This document shows positions 30,340 to 39,387 of a stretch of 64,000 nt of DNA, one piece after another (position 1 is the first letter of the stretch; every line of letters starts with the position of its first letter). Source of the stretch: Thecamonas trahens ATCC 50062 (Eukaryota; Apusozoa; Apusomonadida; Apusomonadidae); NCBI RefSeq assembly GCF_000142905.1, contig NW_013657643.1, positions 165,911 through 229,910 on the forward strand, written 5' to 3'. Below the pieces are notes generated by a model. That model was not told the origin of the DNA, did not search any database, and was given only the letters and a program-made list of their open reading frames with translations. The translations under genes were made by a program, and so were the position numbers.

Positions 30340-31872
30340 ATGGCCGACCCAATCCTTGGCTATGCCAACACCTTGTACGAATACAATGGCGTCTCGGACG
30401 GAGAGCTGTCGTTTGGCAAGAACGCTGTCATCGCCGTATATGAGGAGGCTGGCGACGACGGATGGATGGAGGGCGAACTCAATGGTACCCGTGGCTTCTT
30501 TCCCGAGGCTTACGTCGAATACACTCCTGGCATTGGGAGTACCTCCTCTGCTGCTGGCCTGGCCATCATCCCGCCGCCACCACCGCTCAAGACCTCGCAG
30601 TCGGGCGAGAACTTGGCCCAGCTATCCTCCAATCTCGGCGAGCTCGACACCATGTACGACGATGACGGCAATGGTGAGGCTGGCTACTACCAGCCCGAGC
30701 CTGACTACTCGGACGCAGACTTTGACTCGTATCTCAACACCGACGTTGACCCGGCGCTCGCGCTATACATTTCGTCATCATGGGAGTGGCAAGACGCGCT
30801 GCCGTACTTTGACGTCGACGTCTCGTCGCCCGATAAGCGAAAGAAGTTTGCCGGTATGAAGTCGTACAAGGCGTACACCATCACTACCGCGTCCCAGTCG
30901 TGGTCGGTCGAGCGGCGGTTGAAGCACTGCCAATGGCTCCGGGTCCAGCTCGTCAACAAGTTCCCTCTCATCCCAGTCCCAGTCATCCCTGTCAAGGAGC
31001 TTGTGGGCAAGTTTGCGCCGCGCGAGGACAAGACCGCCGCTATCGCCTCGTTCATCGAGAATGTTGTCCGCCATCCGGTCCTCCGCGCCACCGACGTTGT
31101 CCAGCACTTTCTCTCCGTCTCGGCCCAGGCCGACAAGCGGACATGGAAGGCCGGCAAGCGGCGGTTCGAGAAGGATCCCATCACTGGGCCCATGTTCTAC
31201 CGCACCATCGTACCATCGGCGCCGGTGACCGGCACTGACGTGCCCAACTTTATCGACTCGTTCATGGCCCGTGCAAAGGCGACGGTACCCGCCATGGGCA
31301 AGGCCGAGTCTACCATCATCGCTCTTGGCGCCCAGGCCCGAAACGTCGCCCAGCTCTACATTGAGTCCGGCCAGTGCTTCCGCGTCCTGGCTGAGACCAT
31401 GGGCTCGCAGCCGCCGGCCTTCCGCGCAGGCATTGAGGCCATCGGCGACGCCATGTCCGGCATGGCCATCGAGCTCACCCGCCACGCCAAGACCCAGGAC
31501 TTGCTCGTTCGTCTCTTTGAGTGGCATTCGACCGTGACCAAGCTCACAGACTCGGTCCTTCGCGCCGAACAGAAGCAGCGGACAAAGTACCTCGCCGCCG
31601 CCGCCCGCGCCTCCAAGAAGATCGTCAACACGCCTGTCGAGGTCACCCGCCTCAAATCGCAGGAGCAGGTCGTCATGGCCATGACCTCGGTCGCCATGGC
31701 CGAAGTCACACACTTTCTCAGCTCGCAGCTCCTCGACTTTAAGGCTGCACTCAAGGCGTACATCACTCGCGAACTCGACCATCACCGCGCCATGGTCGCC
31801 CACTGGGAGACAGCACTCTCTGCCGTCGACGCCATGCCAGCCTCCAAGCTCCCGGGCAAGCTCAAGCTGTGA
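30340..31872 (+). CDS. SNX9: SNX9-type sorting nexin (SH3-PX-BAR)
   Basis: 510 residues from an ATG in good context (ATCAACCATGG). Residues ~5-58 are an SH3 domain (LYEYNGVSDGELSF, DDGWMEGELNGTRGFFPEAY). An acidic linker with PPPPP follows (70-150). Residues ~165-265 are a PX domain (GMKSYKAYTITT, RRLKHCQWLRVQLVNKFPLI, IPVKELVGKF, VRHPVLRATDVVQHFL). The WKAGKRRFEKD segment is the SNX9-family low-complexity/yoke signature that joins PX to BAR. Residues 300-510 are the BAR region. SNX9 proteins bind phosphoinositides and dynamin and bend membranes in endocytosis. All domains are in the usual order and length is close to metazoan members. Presence in a protist implies an early origin of this subclass. 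Confidence 0.92.
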   Translation: MADPILGYANTLYEYNGVSDGELSFGKNAVIAVYEEAGDDGWMEGELNGTRGFFPEAYVEYTPGIGSTSSAAGLAIIPPPPPLKTSQSGENLAQLSSNLGELDTMYDDDGNGEAGYYQPEPDYSDADFDSYLNTDVDPALALYISSSWEWQDALPYFDVDVSSPDKRKKFAGMKSYKAYTITTASQSWSVERRLKHCQWLRVQLVNKFPLIPVPVIPVKELVGKFAPREDKTAAIASFIENVVRHPVLRATDVVQHFLSVSAQADKRTWKAGKRRFEKDPITGPMFYRTIVPSAPVTGTDVPNFIDSFMARAKATVPAMGKAESTIIALGAQARNVAQLYIESGQCFRVLAETMGSQPPAFRAGIEAIGDAMSGMAIELTRHAKTQDLLVRLFEWHSTVTKLTDSVLRAEQKQRTKYLAAAARASKKIVNTPVEVTRLKSQEQVVMAMTSVAMAEVTHFLSSQLLDFKAALKAYITRELDHHRAMVAHWETALSAVDAMPASKLPGKLKL

Positions 31873-31952
31873 TCTGTGATCTGTGATCTTCGACATGAGC
31901 CCTCACCCATACGCACGCATACACGCATACACACAGCACACACTCTCACATG

Positions 31953-32023
<71 letters not shown>

Positions 32024-32266
32024 CCATGCCATCAAACACAGTGCCGTGATCCTGTCGCTGTGTTCGTGCCGCCGCCGCGCCTGCCGAACGCCACGTAACC
32101 GAGCCGCAGGCACAGACACTCCACCCTCCCCTCCACCCTCCCCCCCTCCCCACACACACACACCACCACCGCCACCACCGCCAGGAACACCACTGAGGTG
32201 CCCGCGCAACCCCTCCCCCGCTCACCCATACCAGTGTCCCCACCTTCACCGCCACCACACGCCGCC
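31873..32266. other. Intergenic region with CT microsatellite upstream of GPR89
   Basis: 394 bases. A (CT) array runs about 31958-32021, followed by C-rich and CCACC-rich sequence up to the GPR89 ATG. Three GTGATCT-type copies follow the preceding stop codon. No other signal was seen. Confidence 0.75.
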
Positions 32267-33712
32267 ATGGGCGCCCTGGGCGAAGCAGCCATCATCGGTG
32301 GCTCGCACGTGGCATTCTTCAGCTTTGCGTGGCTCTTCTTTCTGTGGAAGCTCTTTCGGGACTACGAGGTGAAGCAGGTCGGTGTCCAGGTTGCCTTCTC
32401 GGTCATGTTCACTCTCTCGGCGTCGATGCTCCAGCTGGTCATCTTTGAGGTCGCTGACGTCCTCGATCCGTTGACCCGGTGGTGGCACTGGAAGACCAAT
32501 CTGACGGCCATGTTGGTCCTGCTTGTATTTGTCCTCCCGTTCTACATGTTCTACATCCTTGCTCGCGACAAGGGTTACGCCCGCGCATCATCCGCCACTT
32601 CCGCCGGTGTCATGCTCTCGGCCTATCTGGTGGTGTTTTGGAAGGTCGGCGATCCGTTTCCCATCACCACCGAGGCCTCGGGCATGTTCTCGATGGAGCA
32701 GGGCGTGGGCCGGATCGGTGTTCTAGGGGTGACGGTCATGGCCGTGCTCTCGGGCTTTGGTGCGGTCGATTGTCCGTATCGGTATCTAGAGTACTTTGTG
32801 CGGTCGGTCTCGCCGGCAACGGTCCGGCGGCACGAAGGCCGGCTGCTGACCACCATCGACTACCTGCTGGCCAAGAAGAAGAAGATGCTGCTGCTCCGGC
32901 ATGAGCAGAGCGAGTCACACTTTGCGCGACTGTCGTCGCTGCGGTCACGGCGTGCGGCGGCGGCGGCAGAGCGGGCGGCGGCAGAGCGGGCGTCGGCCTC
33001 GCTGGCGTCGTCACTCTGGTCGGCGGCGGCGTCGTTGTGGGGCGGCAGTGACGAGCGGGCGGCCAAACTCCGCGAGTTGGAAATCGAGGTCGAGGCGCTC
33101 AACAAGGTGGCACAGCAGCTCTTTCTCGAGCTCGACGAGCTGCGCGCCGAGCAAGCGCGGGTGCGGTTCTCGCGGACGCTCCGTGGACGGGCTTTTAACC
33201 TTGCAGGCTACTTTCTCTCCGTCTACTGCGTGTACAAGATCACCATGTGTGCGGCCAACATCATCTTTGACCGCGTCGCGCACACAGATCCGGTCTCGCG
33301 CGGCTTTGACATCCTGCTGAGGTACTTTGGCATTCCAATGGCGGCGCACTGGAAGAGTCTGGTCACTTTTGTCATGGTGGGCGTCATGATTGTGGCCTCG
33401 ATTCGCGGGTTCCTCAACGCGCTCATGAAGATCTTTTACTCCATTGCGTCTGCCTTTTCATCGAACGTCATTGTCCTCGGCCTTGCGCACATCATGGGCT
33501 CCTACTTTGTCTCGTCGGTGCTGCTGATGCGGATGAACCTCCCGCTCCAGTACCGGGTCATCATCACCAAGGTGCTCGGCTCAATTGAGTTCTCGTTCTA
33601 CCACCGGTGGTTTGATGTCATTTTCATTTTCTCTGCGGCGGCATCGATCGCGTCGATTCTGCTCCTGCGTGCATCGTCGGCAGCGCGGTCCAAGGCGCTG
33701 TACTCAGCGTGA
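32267..33712 (+). CDS. GPR89: Golgi pH regulator / GPR89 family
   Basis: 481 residues, about nine membrane segments. Family blocks are clearly conserved: VLSGFGAVDCPYRYLEYF, a basic AKKKKMLLLRH segment, the coiled region ELEIEVEALNKVAQQLFLEL, FNLAGYFLSVYCVYKI, FDRVAHTDPVSRGFDILL, VASIRGFLNALMKIFYSI, SSNVIVLGLAHIMGSYFVSS and FYHRWFDVIFIFSA. GPR89/GPHR is an anion channel that acidifies the Golgi lumen; plant homologues (GTG) were once proposed as hormone receptors. An Ala/Arg/Ser-rich insert (AAAAERAAAERASASLASSL) lengthens the cytoplasmic loop relative to human (455 residues). It uses the ATG in GCCGCCATGG context. The 3' end is 10 bases from the convergent next gene. Confidence 0.97.
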   Translation: MGALGEAAIIGGSHVAFFSFAWLFFLWKLFRDYEVKQVGVQVAFSVMFTLSASMLQLVIFEVADVLDPLTRWWHWKTNLTAMLVLLVFVLPFYMFYILARDKGYARASSATSAGVMLSAYLVVFWKVGDPFPITTEASGMFSMEQGVGRIGVLGVTVMAVLSGFGAVDCPYRYLEYFVRSVSPATVRRHEGRLLTTIDYLLAKKKKMLLLRHEQSESHFARLSSLRSRRAAAAAERAAAERASASLASSLWSAAASLWGGSDERAAKLRELEIEVEALNKVAQQLFLELDELRAEQARVRFSRTLRGRAFNLAGYFLSVYCVYKITMCAANIIFDRVAHTDPVSRGFDILLRYFGIPMAAHWKSLVTFVMVGVMIVASIRGFLNALMKIFYSIASAFSSNVIVLGLAHIMGSYFVSSVLLMRMNLPLQYRVIITKVLGSIEFSFYHRWFDVIFIFSAAASIASILLLRASSAARSKALYSA

Positions 33713-33722
33713 GCGCAGCGAG

Positions 33723-35264
33723 CTACGCCCACTGGCGGGCGAGCGCGGTGCGGTGCGCGCTCTCATTGCGTGGAGTGTACGGCACCGCCGCAGCTCCCGG
33801 AGCAAGCGTCCCGGTCCTGGCCTGGATGTTGCGCAGCTGCTCGCGCCACGACAGCTGCGGCACATCGGCGCGAACCTCGCTTCGTGGCGTGGCCACAGCT
33901 GCAACTGCGGCAGCGCGGACCGCCCGCGGCGAGGCCGACTGGCGGAGGAGATCGCCGACGTGGTCATCGTCGCGGTAGACTCTGTGGCGCGGCGGTGCCG
34001 GTGCCGCTCCCGATGGTGCGTACGGCGGCCGGGACGGGATGTGCGGCGCCGGTGCCGGCTGCGGGTCCGGGGCGTGCATAGCGCGGCGGAGTGCACGGAC
34101 GGGGGCAGGCTGGTAACGCTCGGCCGGCGGCGGTGCAGGCGGATGCGGCAGGTCGGGCGCGGCAGTCGGGTGCTTGGCCGGGTCATCGTTGGCCATCAGC
34201 CGCCACATGTGGTCGAGCGTGTTGCGGCGGACGTCCGGAATGCCGCGGCGCGAGATGGCGACTTGCGGGGCGGCGTCGTCGAGGTTGGCAGCGTGGCGAA
34301 GGTGGTCCTTTAGCGCTGGGCGCGGGCCGGGCGCGCGGACCGGGTCCGGGCGGACCACATCATCGTTGGCGTCGCGGCCGGTCACGATGTTGTAGCCGTG
34401 GTCCAGGAGGCGGGCAGACGCGAGACGGCGGGTGTGCGGTGAGGGGGGGTGTTGCGGCGGCGGTGCATCGGTTGAAGCGCCGAGCACGTCGTGGTCGGCC
34501 GGGCGGACAGCGCGACGGGTGTGGGCGGCGCGGAGCGAGGCGGCGTGGGAGGCGTCGGCCGGGTCGGCAACGGCGCCGGTGCGGACCCGCGGGTCGACTG
34601 CATCAGGCGCCTTGCGCGGCGACTGCGAAATAATATCATGTGTGTAGAGCGAGTGATTGGCAAGCCGGCGCGAGGTGAGGGTGTGCGGCTTGGGCTCAAA
34701 CCTGTGGGCGTTGTTGGCAATGTTGGAGATGATGTTGAAGCCATGCGGGTTGGGGTTGGTCTTGAGCGGTGAGATCCGCTTGCCAACCACAGTCTCAGGC
34801 GTCGGTGGACGAGCATCGCCCACAGTCTGTCGCAAATGAACCGGTTCGCCACGGATCATCCTCCGGCCATGCACCTGCCCTCCGTCCGTCCCGTTGTCCA
34901 GCATCAGCGCACCAACCGAGTCAGCCTCTTGGGCGAACAGACGCCGAGTCCGGGGTGCCTCGTACCACTCTGCCCGTCTGCGCTCAGTCGGTACGCCTGC
35001 GCCTGCGGACACAGCCGGTCCACTCCCCGACAGGATCGATGCCGATGACGGCAGAGATACGGCAGAACGAGTACGATGATGAGAATGTGCGTGATGGTAC
35101 GGATAGCCGGAGCCCGAGGCAGGAGCAGGAGCAGGAGCCGCCGTAGCCGCAGGCTGACCCGACGCAGTCCTGTAGGAACGGAGGAGCGAGGCATGGGCGT
35201 CTCTGTCTACGGCCGAGTGCGGAAGGATGGATGTGGCTGCCGAGGGGTACTGTTGGCCGGGCAT
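33723..35264 (-). CDS. Uncharacterised protein with three HxxNII(S/T)-type motifs
   Basis: 513 residues from the first ATG after a C/P-rich stretch. No domain was recognised. Mostly disordered, Pro/Ala/Arg-rich, with blocks of better conserved appearance. Three related short motifs recur: NPHGFNIISN, LYTHDIISQ and LLDHGYNIVTG, each preceded by a basic helix. A Trp/Gln-containing C-terminal motif (LSWREQLRNIQARTGT) is also notable. Similar short N-I-I-S/T or DIIT motifs are seen in ciliary microtubule-associated proteins, so an axonemal role is a guess. The start is uncertain because an assembly gap begins about 100 bases upstream. The upstream sequence translates to a Pro-rich run that is probably not coding. 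Confidence 0.6.
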   Translation of the reverse strand: MPGQQYPSAATSILPHSAVDRDAHASLLRSYRTASGQPAATAAPAPAPASGSGYPYHHAHSHHRTRSAVSLPSSASILSGSGPAVSAGAGVPTERRRAEWYEAPRTRRLFAQEADSVGALMLDNGTDGGQVHGRRMIRGEPVHLRQTVGDARPPTPETVVGKRISPLKTNPNPHGFNIISNIANNAHRFEPKPHTLTSRRLANHSLYTHDIISQSPRKAPDAVDPRVRTGAVADPADASHAASLRAAHTRRAVRPADHDVLGASTDAPPPQHPPSPHTRRLASARLLDHGYNIVTGRDANDDVVRPDPVRAPGPRPALKDHLRHAANLDDAAPQVAISRRGIPDVRRNTLDHMWRLMANDDPAKHPTAAPDLPHPPAPPPAERYQPAPVRALRRAMHAPDPQPAPAPHIPSRPPYAPSGAAPAPPRHRVYRDDDHVGDLLRQSASPRAVRAAAVAAVATPRSEVRADVPQLSWREQLRNIQARTGTLAPGAAAVPYTPRNESAHRTALARQWA

Positions 35265-36149
35265 GGGGGGGGGAGGGGGGAGGGAGACGGGTGTGTGTGG
35301 TGGGGGGGGGGGGGGGTAGGGGGGGAGGGGGGGGGAGGGGGAGGGGGGGGACGGACGGTAACGGACGTGNNNNNNNNNNNNNNNNNNNNNNNNNNNNNNN
35401 NNNNNNNNNNNNNNNNNNNNNNNNNNNNNNNNNNNNNNNNNNNNNNNNNNNNNNNNNNNNNNNNNNNNNNNNNNNNNNNNNNNNNNNNNNNNNNNNNNNN
35501 NNNNNNNNNNNNNNNNNNNNNNNNNNNNNNNNNNNNNNNNNNNNNNNNNNNNNNNNNNNNNNNNNNNNNNNNNNNNNNNNNNNNNNNNNNNNNNNNNNNN
35601 NNNNNNNNNNNNNNNNNNNNNNNNNNNNNNNNNNNNNNNNNNNNNNNNNNNNNNNNNNNNNNNNNNNNNNNNNNNNNNNNNNNNNNNNNNNNNNNNNNNN
35701 NNNNNNNNNNNNNNNNNNNNNNNNNNNNNNNNNNNNNNNNNNNNNNNNNNNNNNNNNNNNNNNNNNNNNNNNNNNNNNNNNNNNNNNNNNNNNNNNNNNN
35801 NNNNNNNNNNNNNNNNNNNNNNNNNNNNNNNNNNNNNNNNNNNNNNNNNNNNNNNNNNNNNNNNNNNNNNNNNNNNNNNNNNNNNNNNNNNNNNNNNNNN
35901 NNNNGGGGGGGGGGGGGGGGGGGGGATGATCTGGACGGTGTGGGGGGGTGGGGGGGGTGGGTGGGGGGCGGATGATCTGGACGGTGTGGGGGGGTGTGGG
36001 GGGCATGATCTGGATGGTGTGGGCGCCGACACTGCTCCTCGCGTGTGCGTCCTGCTGTGTGATTGCGGTCATTCTGCTGCCGGTTACTCCAACAGCCAAA
36101 ACTCAAGGACCGCCATCGACTCAAGGCACCCATTGCAGACTATGTGGCG
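35265..36149. other. Divergent promoter with assembly gap and G-tracts
   Basis: 885 bases. G runs at 35302-35316 and 35905-35925 (21 G) flank a 535-base N gap (35370-35904). Three GATGATCTGGAC-like copies occur at 35920-36020, just after the second run. The gap may hide an upstream exon of the next gene. Confidence 0.8.
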
Positions 36150-38105
36150 ATGGAGGGTGTGACGCCATCGGCATGGCTGGCTACCGGGCCTGACGGATAC
36201 GTCGACCGGGCAAGTGAGAGCAAGACCAAGCTGCCACACGTTGCCAGTGCGTTTTGCGACAAGGCCTTGGCCGACATCGCCAACAACACCGGGTACGTCA
36301 TGGTAGCCAAGCGGAAGAAGAGCCCCGATGGCGACACGGTGGCGTCGCGGCTCATTCAAGCGGCGTTAGTGCGGACGCTCGACGGCGTTGCGCCGCCGCC
36401 CGAGCTCTCGGGCGCGCTCGCGCTGCAGCTGTATATTCACCCCAAGGGCTCGACCGGCACGGTCTACCGCTGCGAGTACGCCGTCTCAAGCAACCGCAAG
36501 GGCTTCACCTCGGTCATTTACAAGTACTACGACCGGGTCGAAAAGATGGCCGACGACGACCCGCGCAAGTCGGATCCGCACCGCTCTGGCCAGAACGACG
36601 AGCTGGTGGTGACCAAGACATTCCAAAAGTCCTCCGCCCGCGCCATCAACGACCAGCTGTCAGAGCTCTCGCTGCGGATCATCCGCTTTGTCGAGACTGT
36701 TCGCAAGGTCCGCATCCACCGGGCCTACTGTGACTTTATCCTCGACTCGACTGCCGAGCCGCACTTTATCCAGGCCATCAACGTGTTCACCACCCGGCGC
36801 GCGCCGCGCCCGCGCCCGCCACCGCCGACCGCCCCAGTCGCCGACGCCGACGGCCGTCTCGTCGACGGTCGCGGCCGCAGTGAGCCCTCTGAGCTCGCGC
36901 CGGTGCCCGAGGACCTGGCCATGGTCCGCGTCGCCCGCGCCAAGCATGTTGGCTCGGACGCCAATTGCGCCGGAGACTACTGCGACTACGAGCTCGTTGC
37001 TGTCGAGCCCGAGCTCCGCATCCGCCCACGCGACTCGCCGCCGCCTGGCGAAACCCCACCGCTGCCTGAGTACTTTCACATGGCCAACAAGTCGGTTATC
37101 CTTGCCCGCTTCGATCTCCTCCTGCATCGCCCCGAGGACACCGCCGCCGCCGCCGCCGATGCCTCGGGCATCCGCGCCGTTGAGCTTTACAACGCCACTC
37201 TGGCCGCCACGAGCCCGTCAGCCTCGGACGCGCCGTCGGTCCTGGCCGGCAAGTTCCAGCGCATCTCGCCCGAGGACTACTACCGCGAGGTCGAGGTCTG
37301 CGCCTCATGCTACCAGATCTACACCGCACTCGACGGCCAGCGGTCTGCAGACTTGCGCGCTCGTGACAAGGCCGAGCGCCGCCGACGGCGGCTCCGCCAC
37401 AAGCAGCATGAGCGCGAACGTGCGGAGCGCAACGCCCGCGGCGATGGCAAGGCCTCCTCGGGTGGTCCGCGCGCCTGGGGCGCCCCGCTCCCGCCCGGCG
37501 CGTCACCGTCGTCGCTTCCACCGCGCAAGGCCCGCACGCCTGAGCGCCGCGTCAAGCGCGCCCCTCTTTACACCCCACAGAGCAAGGGCAAAGACGCGCG
37601 CCCGCGCGGGGCCCTCGCCATTCCCAAGGACACGCCCAACTTTCTCAAGATCAACCGCTCATCGTCGCAATCGCCGTATGCGCTGCCAAAGCAGCGGCGA
37701 GGTTCGTCGCGCAAGCGCGGCGTGTCCCGCCGCCGCCCGCAGCAGCAAGACTCGCCCTCGCGCCCCGCTCCGCCGCGCAAGGCCCCGCAGGCTTACGTCC
37801 GGGAGGGCGCGCCCACCCGTCGCGCCGGCGGGGCTTCTCCGGCGCCCACACATGCGTCCGCGTCCAGAGCTGCGCCCGAAGCCTCGCCATCACGCCCAGA
37901 GCGCAAGACCGCCCCGCGCGACCCCATCGCCGACGAGGCCGACGCGCTTCTCTCACAGTACTCGGGCCACGGGCAGGAGTCCAGCGCACGAGTGGTGAGC
38001 GGCTCGCCGGCGTCGGCCTCGTCGTCGGACGACGGGCGCAGCACCGATCGCTCCAACGCATCGTCGACCTCCGCCTCGGGCTATGCGTACTCGTCGGAGA
38101 GGTAA
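36150..38105 (+). CDS. Uncharacterised protein with CxxC motif and basic Pro/Ser-rich tail
   Basis: 651 residues from the first ATG. In-frame sequence before it (KLKDRHRLKAPIADYVAM) looks like protein and reaches back to a stop at 36060. An upstream exon spliced at CCAACAG or CATTGCAG, or one lost in the assembly gap, is therefore possible. The first 250 residues appear globular (KSVILARFDLLLHR, FVETVRKVRIHRAYCDFIL, GFTSVIYKYYDRVEKM). A CASCYQIYTALDG segment at about residue 385 could be half of a zinc site. Residues 400-651 are basic and disordered. No family was recognised. It ends 10 bases from the convergent small gene. Confidence 0.65.
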   Translation: MEGVTPSAWLATGPDGYVDRASESKTKLPHVASAFCDKALADIANNTGYVMVAKRKKSPDGDTVASRLIQAALVRTLDGVAPPPELSGALALQLYIHPKGSTGTVYRCEYAVSSNRKGFTSVIYKYYDRVEKMADDDPRKSDPHRSGQNDELVVTKTFQKSSARAINDQLSELSLRIIRFVETVRKVRIHRAYCDFILDSTAEPHFIQAINVFTTRRAPRPRPPPPTAPVADADGRLVDGRGRSEPSELAPVPEDLAMVRVARAKHVGSDANCAGDYCDYELVAVEPELRIRPRDSPPPGETPPLPEYFHMANKSVILARFDLLLHRPEDTAAAAADASGIRAVELYNATLAATSPSASDAPSVLAGKFQRISPEDYYREVEVCASCYQIYTALDGQRSADLRARDKAERRRRRLRHKQHERERAERNARGDGKASSGGPRAWGAPLPPGASPSSLPPRKARTPERRVKRAPLYTPQSKGKDARPRGALAIPKDTPNFLKINRSSSQSPYALPKQRRGSSRKRGVSRRRPQQQDSPSRPAPPRKAPQAYVREGAPTRRAGGASPAPTHASASRAAPEASPSRPERKTAPRDPIADEADALLSQYSGHGQESSARVVSGSPASASSSDDGRSTDRSNASSTSASGYAYSSER

Positions 38106-38115
38106 AGCAGAGTAG

Positions 38116-38505
38116 CTAGGGCGAGGCAAAGGGCCGCGGAACGCGGGCGGCGATGGGCGACGACGGCGGAGTGGGCTCGGGCGAGGAGGCGCCGGCCGGG
38201 TCGGTCAAGGCCTCTGTGGCAAAGAAGGCGGCCTTGGGAGCGACGACAACCGCCGCCGTGAGCTCACCTAGCCCTGCGGCAAAGGCGTCCACGGCAGCAG
38301 CCAGGGCGGAGACGTGGCCGGCAGTGGCGTCGATGGTGGCGTCGTGGGCGGCGACGTCGGCGAGCACCGCCGCCATGTCGCTGGAGACCGAGACCGACGA
38401 GCTCACCGCGCCTGTGCCCACGCCCTCGGCCGCGCTCCCTGCTTGCCGCACAGCCGCGCCGCCCACCTCGCACAGCGTCTGCTTGGCCCGCACAAAGGGG
38501 TCCAT
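38116..38505 (-). CDS. Small Ala-rich helical protein
   Basis: 129 residues. Central region (DMAAVLADVAAHDATIDATAGHVSALAAAVDAFAAGLGELTAAV split as heptads) is predicted helical coiled coil; N-terminal MDPFVRAKQTLCEVGGAAVRQ is amphipathic. Size and form are like BLOC-1/BORC-type small coiled-coil subunits, but no signature confirms this. A strong acceptor (CCCACCTGTCTGACCCACAG) ends one base before the ATG and a GTGAGTGAGC donor lies about 95 bases further upstream. An intron in the 5' leader is therefore likely. Confidence 0.5.
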   Translation of the reverse strand: MDPFVRAKQTLCEVGGAAVRQAGSAAEGVGTGAVSSSVSVSSDMAAVLADVAAHDATIDATAGHVSALAAAVDAFAAGLGELTAAVVVAPKAAFFATEALTDPAGASSPEPTPPSSPIAARVPRPFASP

Positions 38506-38931
38506 GCTGTGGGTCAGACAGGTGGGGGTGGGTGGGTGGGTGGGTGGGTGTGCTGCGGCGGGGACGGGAGGCTGTGGCCGGTTTAGTGGGCGCTCACTCA
38601 CCGCGCGACTGCTGATCATGCTCCGGCTCCGGCTCCGGCTCCTGATCTTGATCTCGGCTCGGCTCGGCTCGACTTGGCTTGAGTCGGCTCGAATTGGCTT
38701 TGTCTCGGCTCGGCTCAGCTCGGCTTGACTCGGCTCGGCTCGAGCTCGACTCGGCTTGGCTAGAGCTCGACTTGGCTTGGCTTGGCTCCAACTCGAGCTC
38801 GACTTGACTCCGCTCGGATCGGCTCGTCTTGGCTCTTCCGCAGCTGTTCCACGCACGCTCTCTGTCCATGGCACTGGCCATGGGGCCATGGTCGTGGTCA
38901 TGGGCCGACCGTCGTGCAGCGTTGCCGCAGT
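38506..38931. other. Intergenic region with putative leader intron and GGCTC repeats
   Basis: 426 bases between two minus-strand genes. A GTGAGT...CAG intron (about 38507-38601 on the minus strand) lies next to the small gene, then a degenerate GGCTC/GGCTT pentamer array. No coding sequence beyond this is supported. Confidence 0.55.
38628..38840 (+). repeat. Degenerate GGCTC/GACTT pentamer array
   Basis: About 40 imperfect pentamers (CTCGG, CTTGG, CTCGA) fill 213 bases. It is located upstream of the small coiled-coil gene and read on its minus strand as Ser-Arg-Ala-Glu-Pro runs, which are not considered protein. Confidence 0.85.
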
Positions 38932-39387
38932 TTACGCGCTGCGATCGCGGACAGCGCGCATGGCCTTCTTGACCCGGTTCTCGGACACCTGGTAGTCGAC
39001 CCGGAGTCTAGCAAGCATCTCCCGTTTGCTGGTCTCGGGCGCCATGGCCAGAGTCTCCTCCACCGCCGCCATCAGTTCGTCGTCGGCGATGACAGGCCGG
39101 GCATCGCCATGGCCCGTGCCCGCGCCGACCGCACCCGCACCCGCACCGACCGTGCCCGCGGGAGTAGGAGCCTCGCCACCAGCGCCCATCTGCGCAGCCA
39201 CCAAGGCCGTCAGCTGCTGCAGATCGGCCTGCATCGTCTTGGCCGCCATGACAAAGTCGTCCTGCAGCGCCGCCATGTCCGAGCCGAGCTGGGCGGACTG
39301 GGCTCGCAGGCCGGCTAGACGGGCCAGCGCCTCGTCGCGGCTCAGCTGTATGCTGGTGGTGCTCTTGCTCATGTCCTCCTCCGCCAT
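38932..39387 (-). CDS. Small two-part helical protein, unknown
   Basis: 151 residues. Residues 10-65 form a coiled coil (SRDEALARLAGLRAQSAQLG). A Gly/Ala/Pro linker follows, then a C-terminal helical unit of about 55 residues (DDELMAAVEETLAMAPETSK, REMLARLRVDYQVSENRVKK) resembling a three-helix DNA- or protein-binding fold. No family was identified. The ATG at 39387 was chosen over a preceding non-ATG extension. Stop TAA at 38932-38934. The gene diverges from the dehydrogenase gene. Confidence 0.6.
   Translation of the reverse strand: MAEEDMSKSTTSIQLSRDEALARLAGLRAQSAQLGSDMAALQDDFVMAAKTMQADLQQLTALVAAQMGAGGEAPTPAGTVGAGAGAVGAGTGHGDARPVIADDELMAAVEETLAMAPETSKREMLARLRVDYQVSENRVKKAMRAVRDRSA

Noticed and set aside
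38116-38901. Extended 261-residue form of the small helical protein
   Set aside because: The N-terminal half is a translation of the GGCTC pentamer array and lies before a strong splice acceptor.
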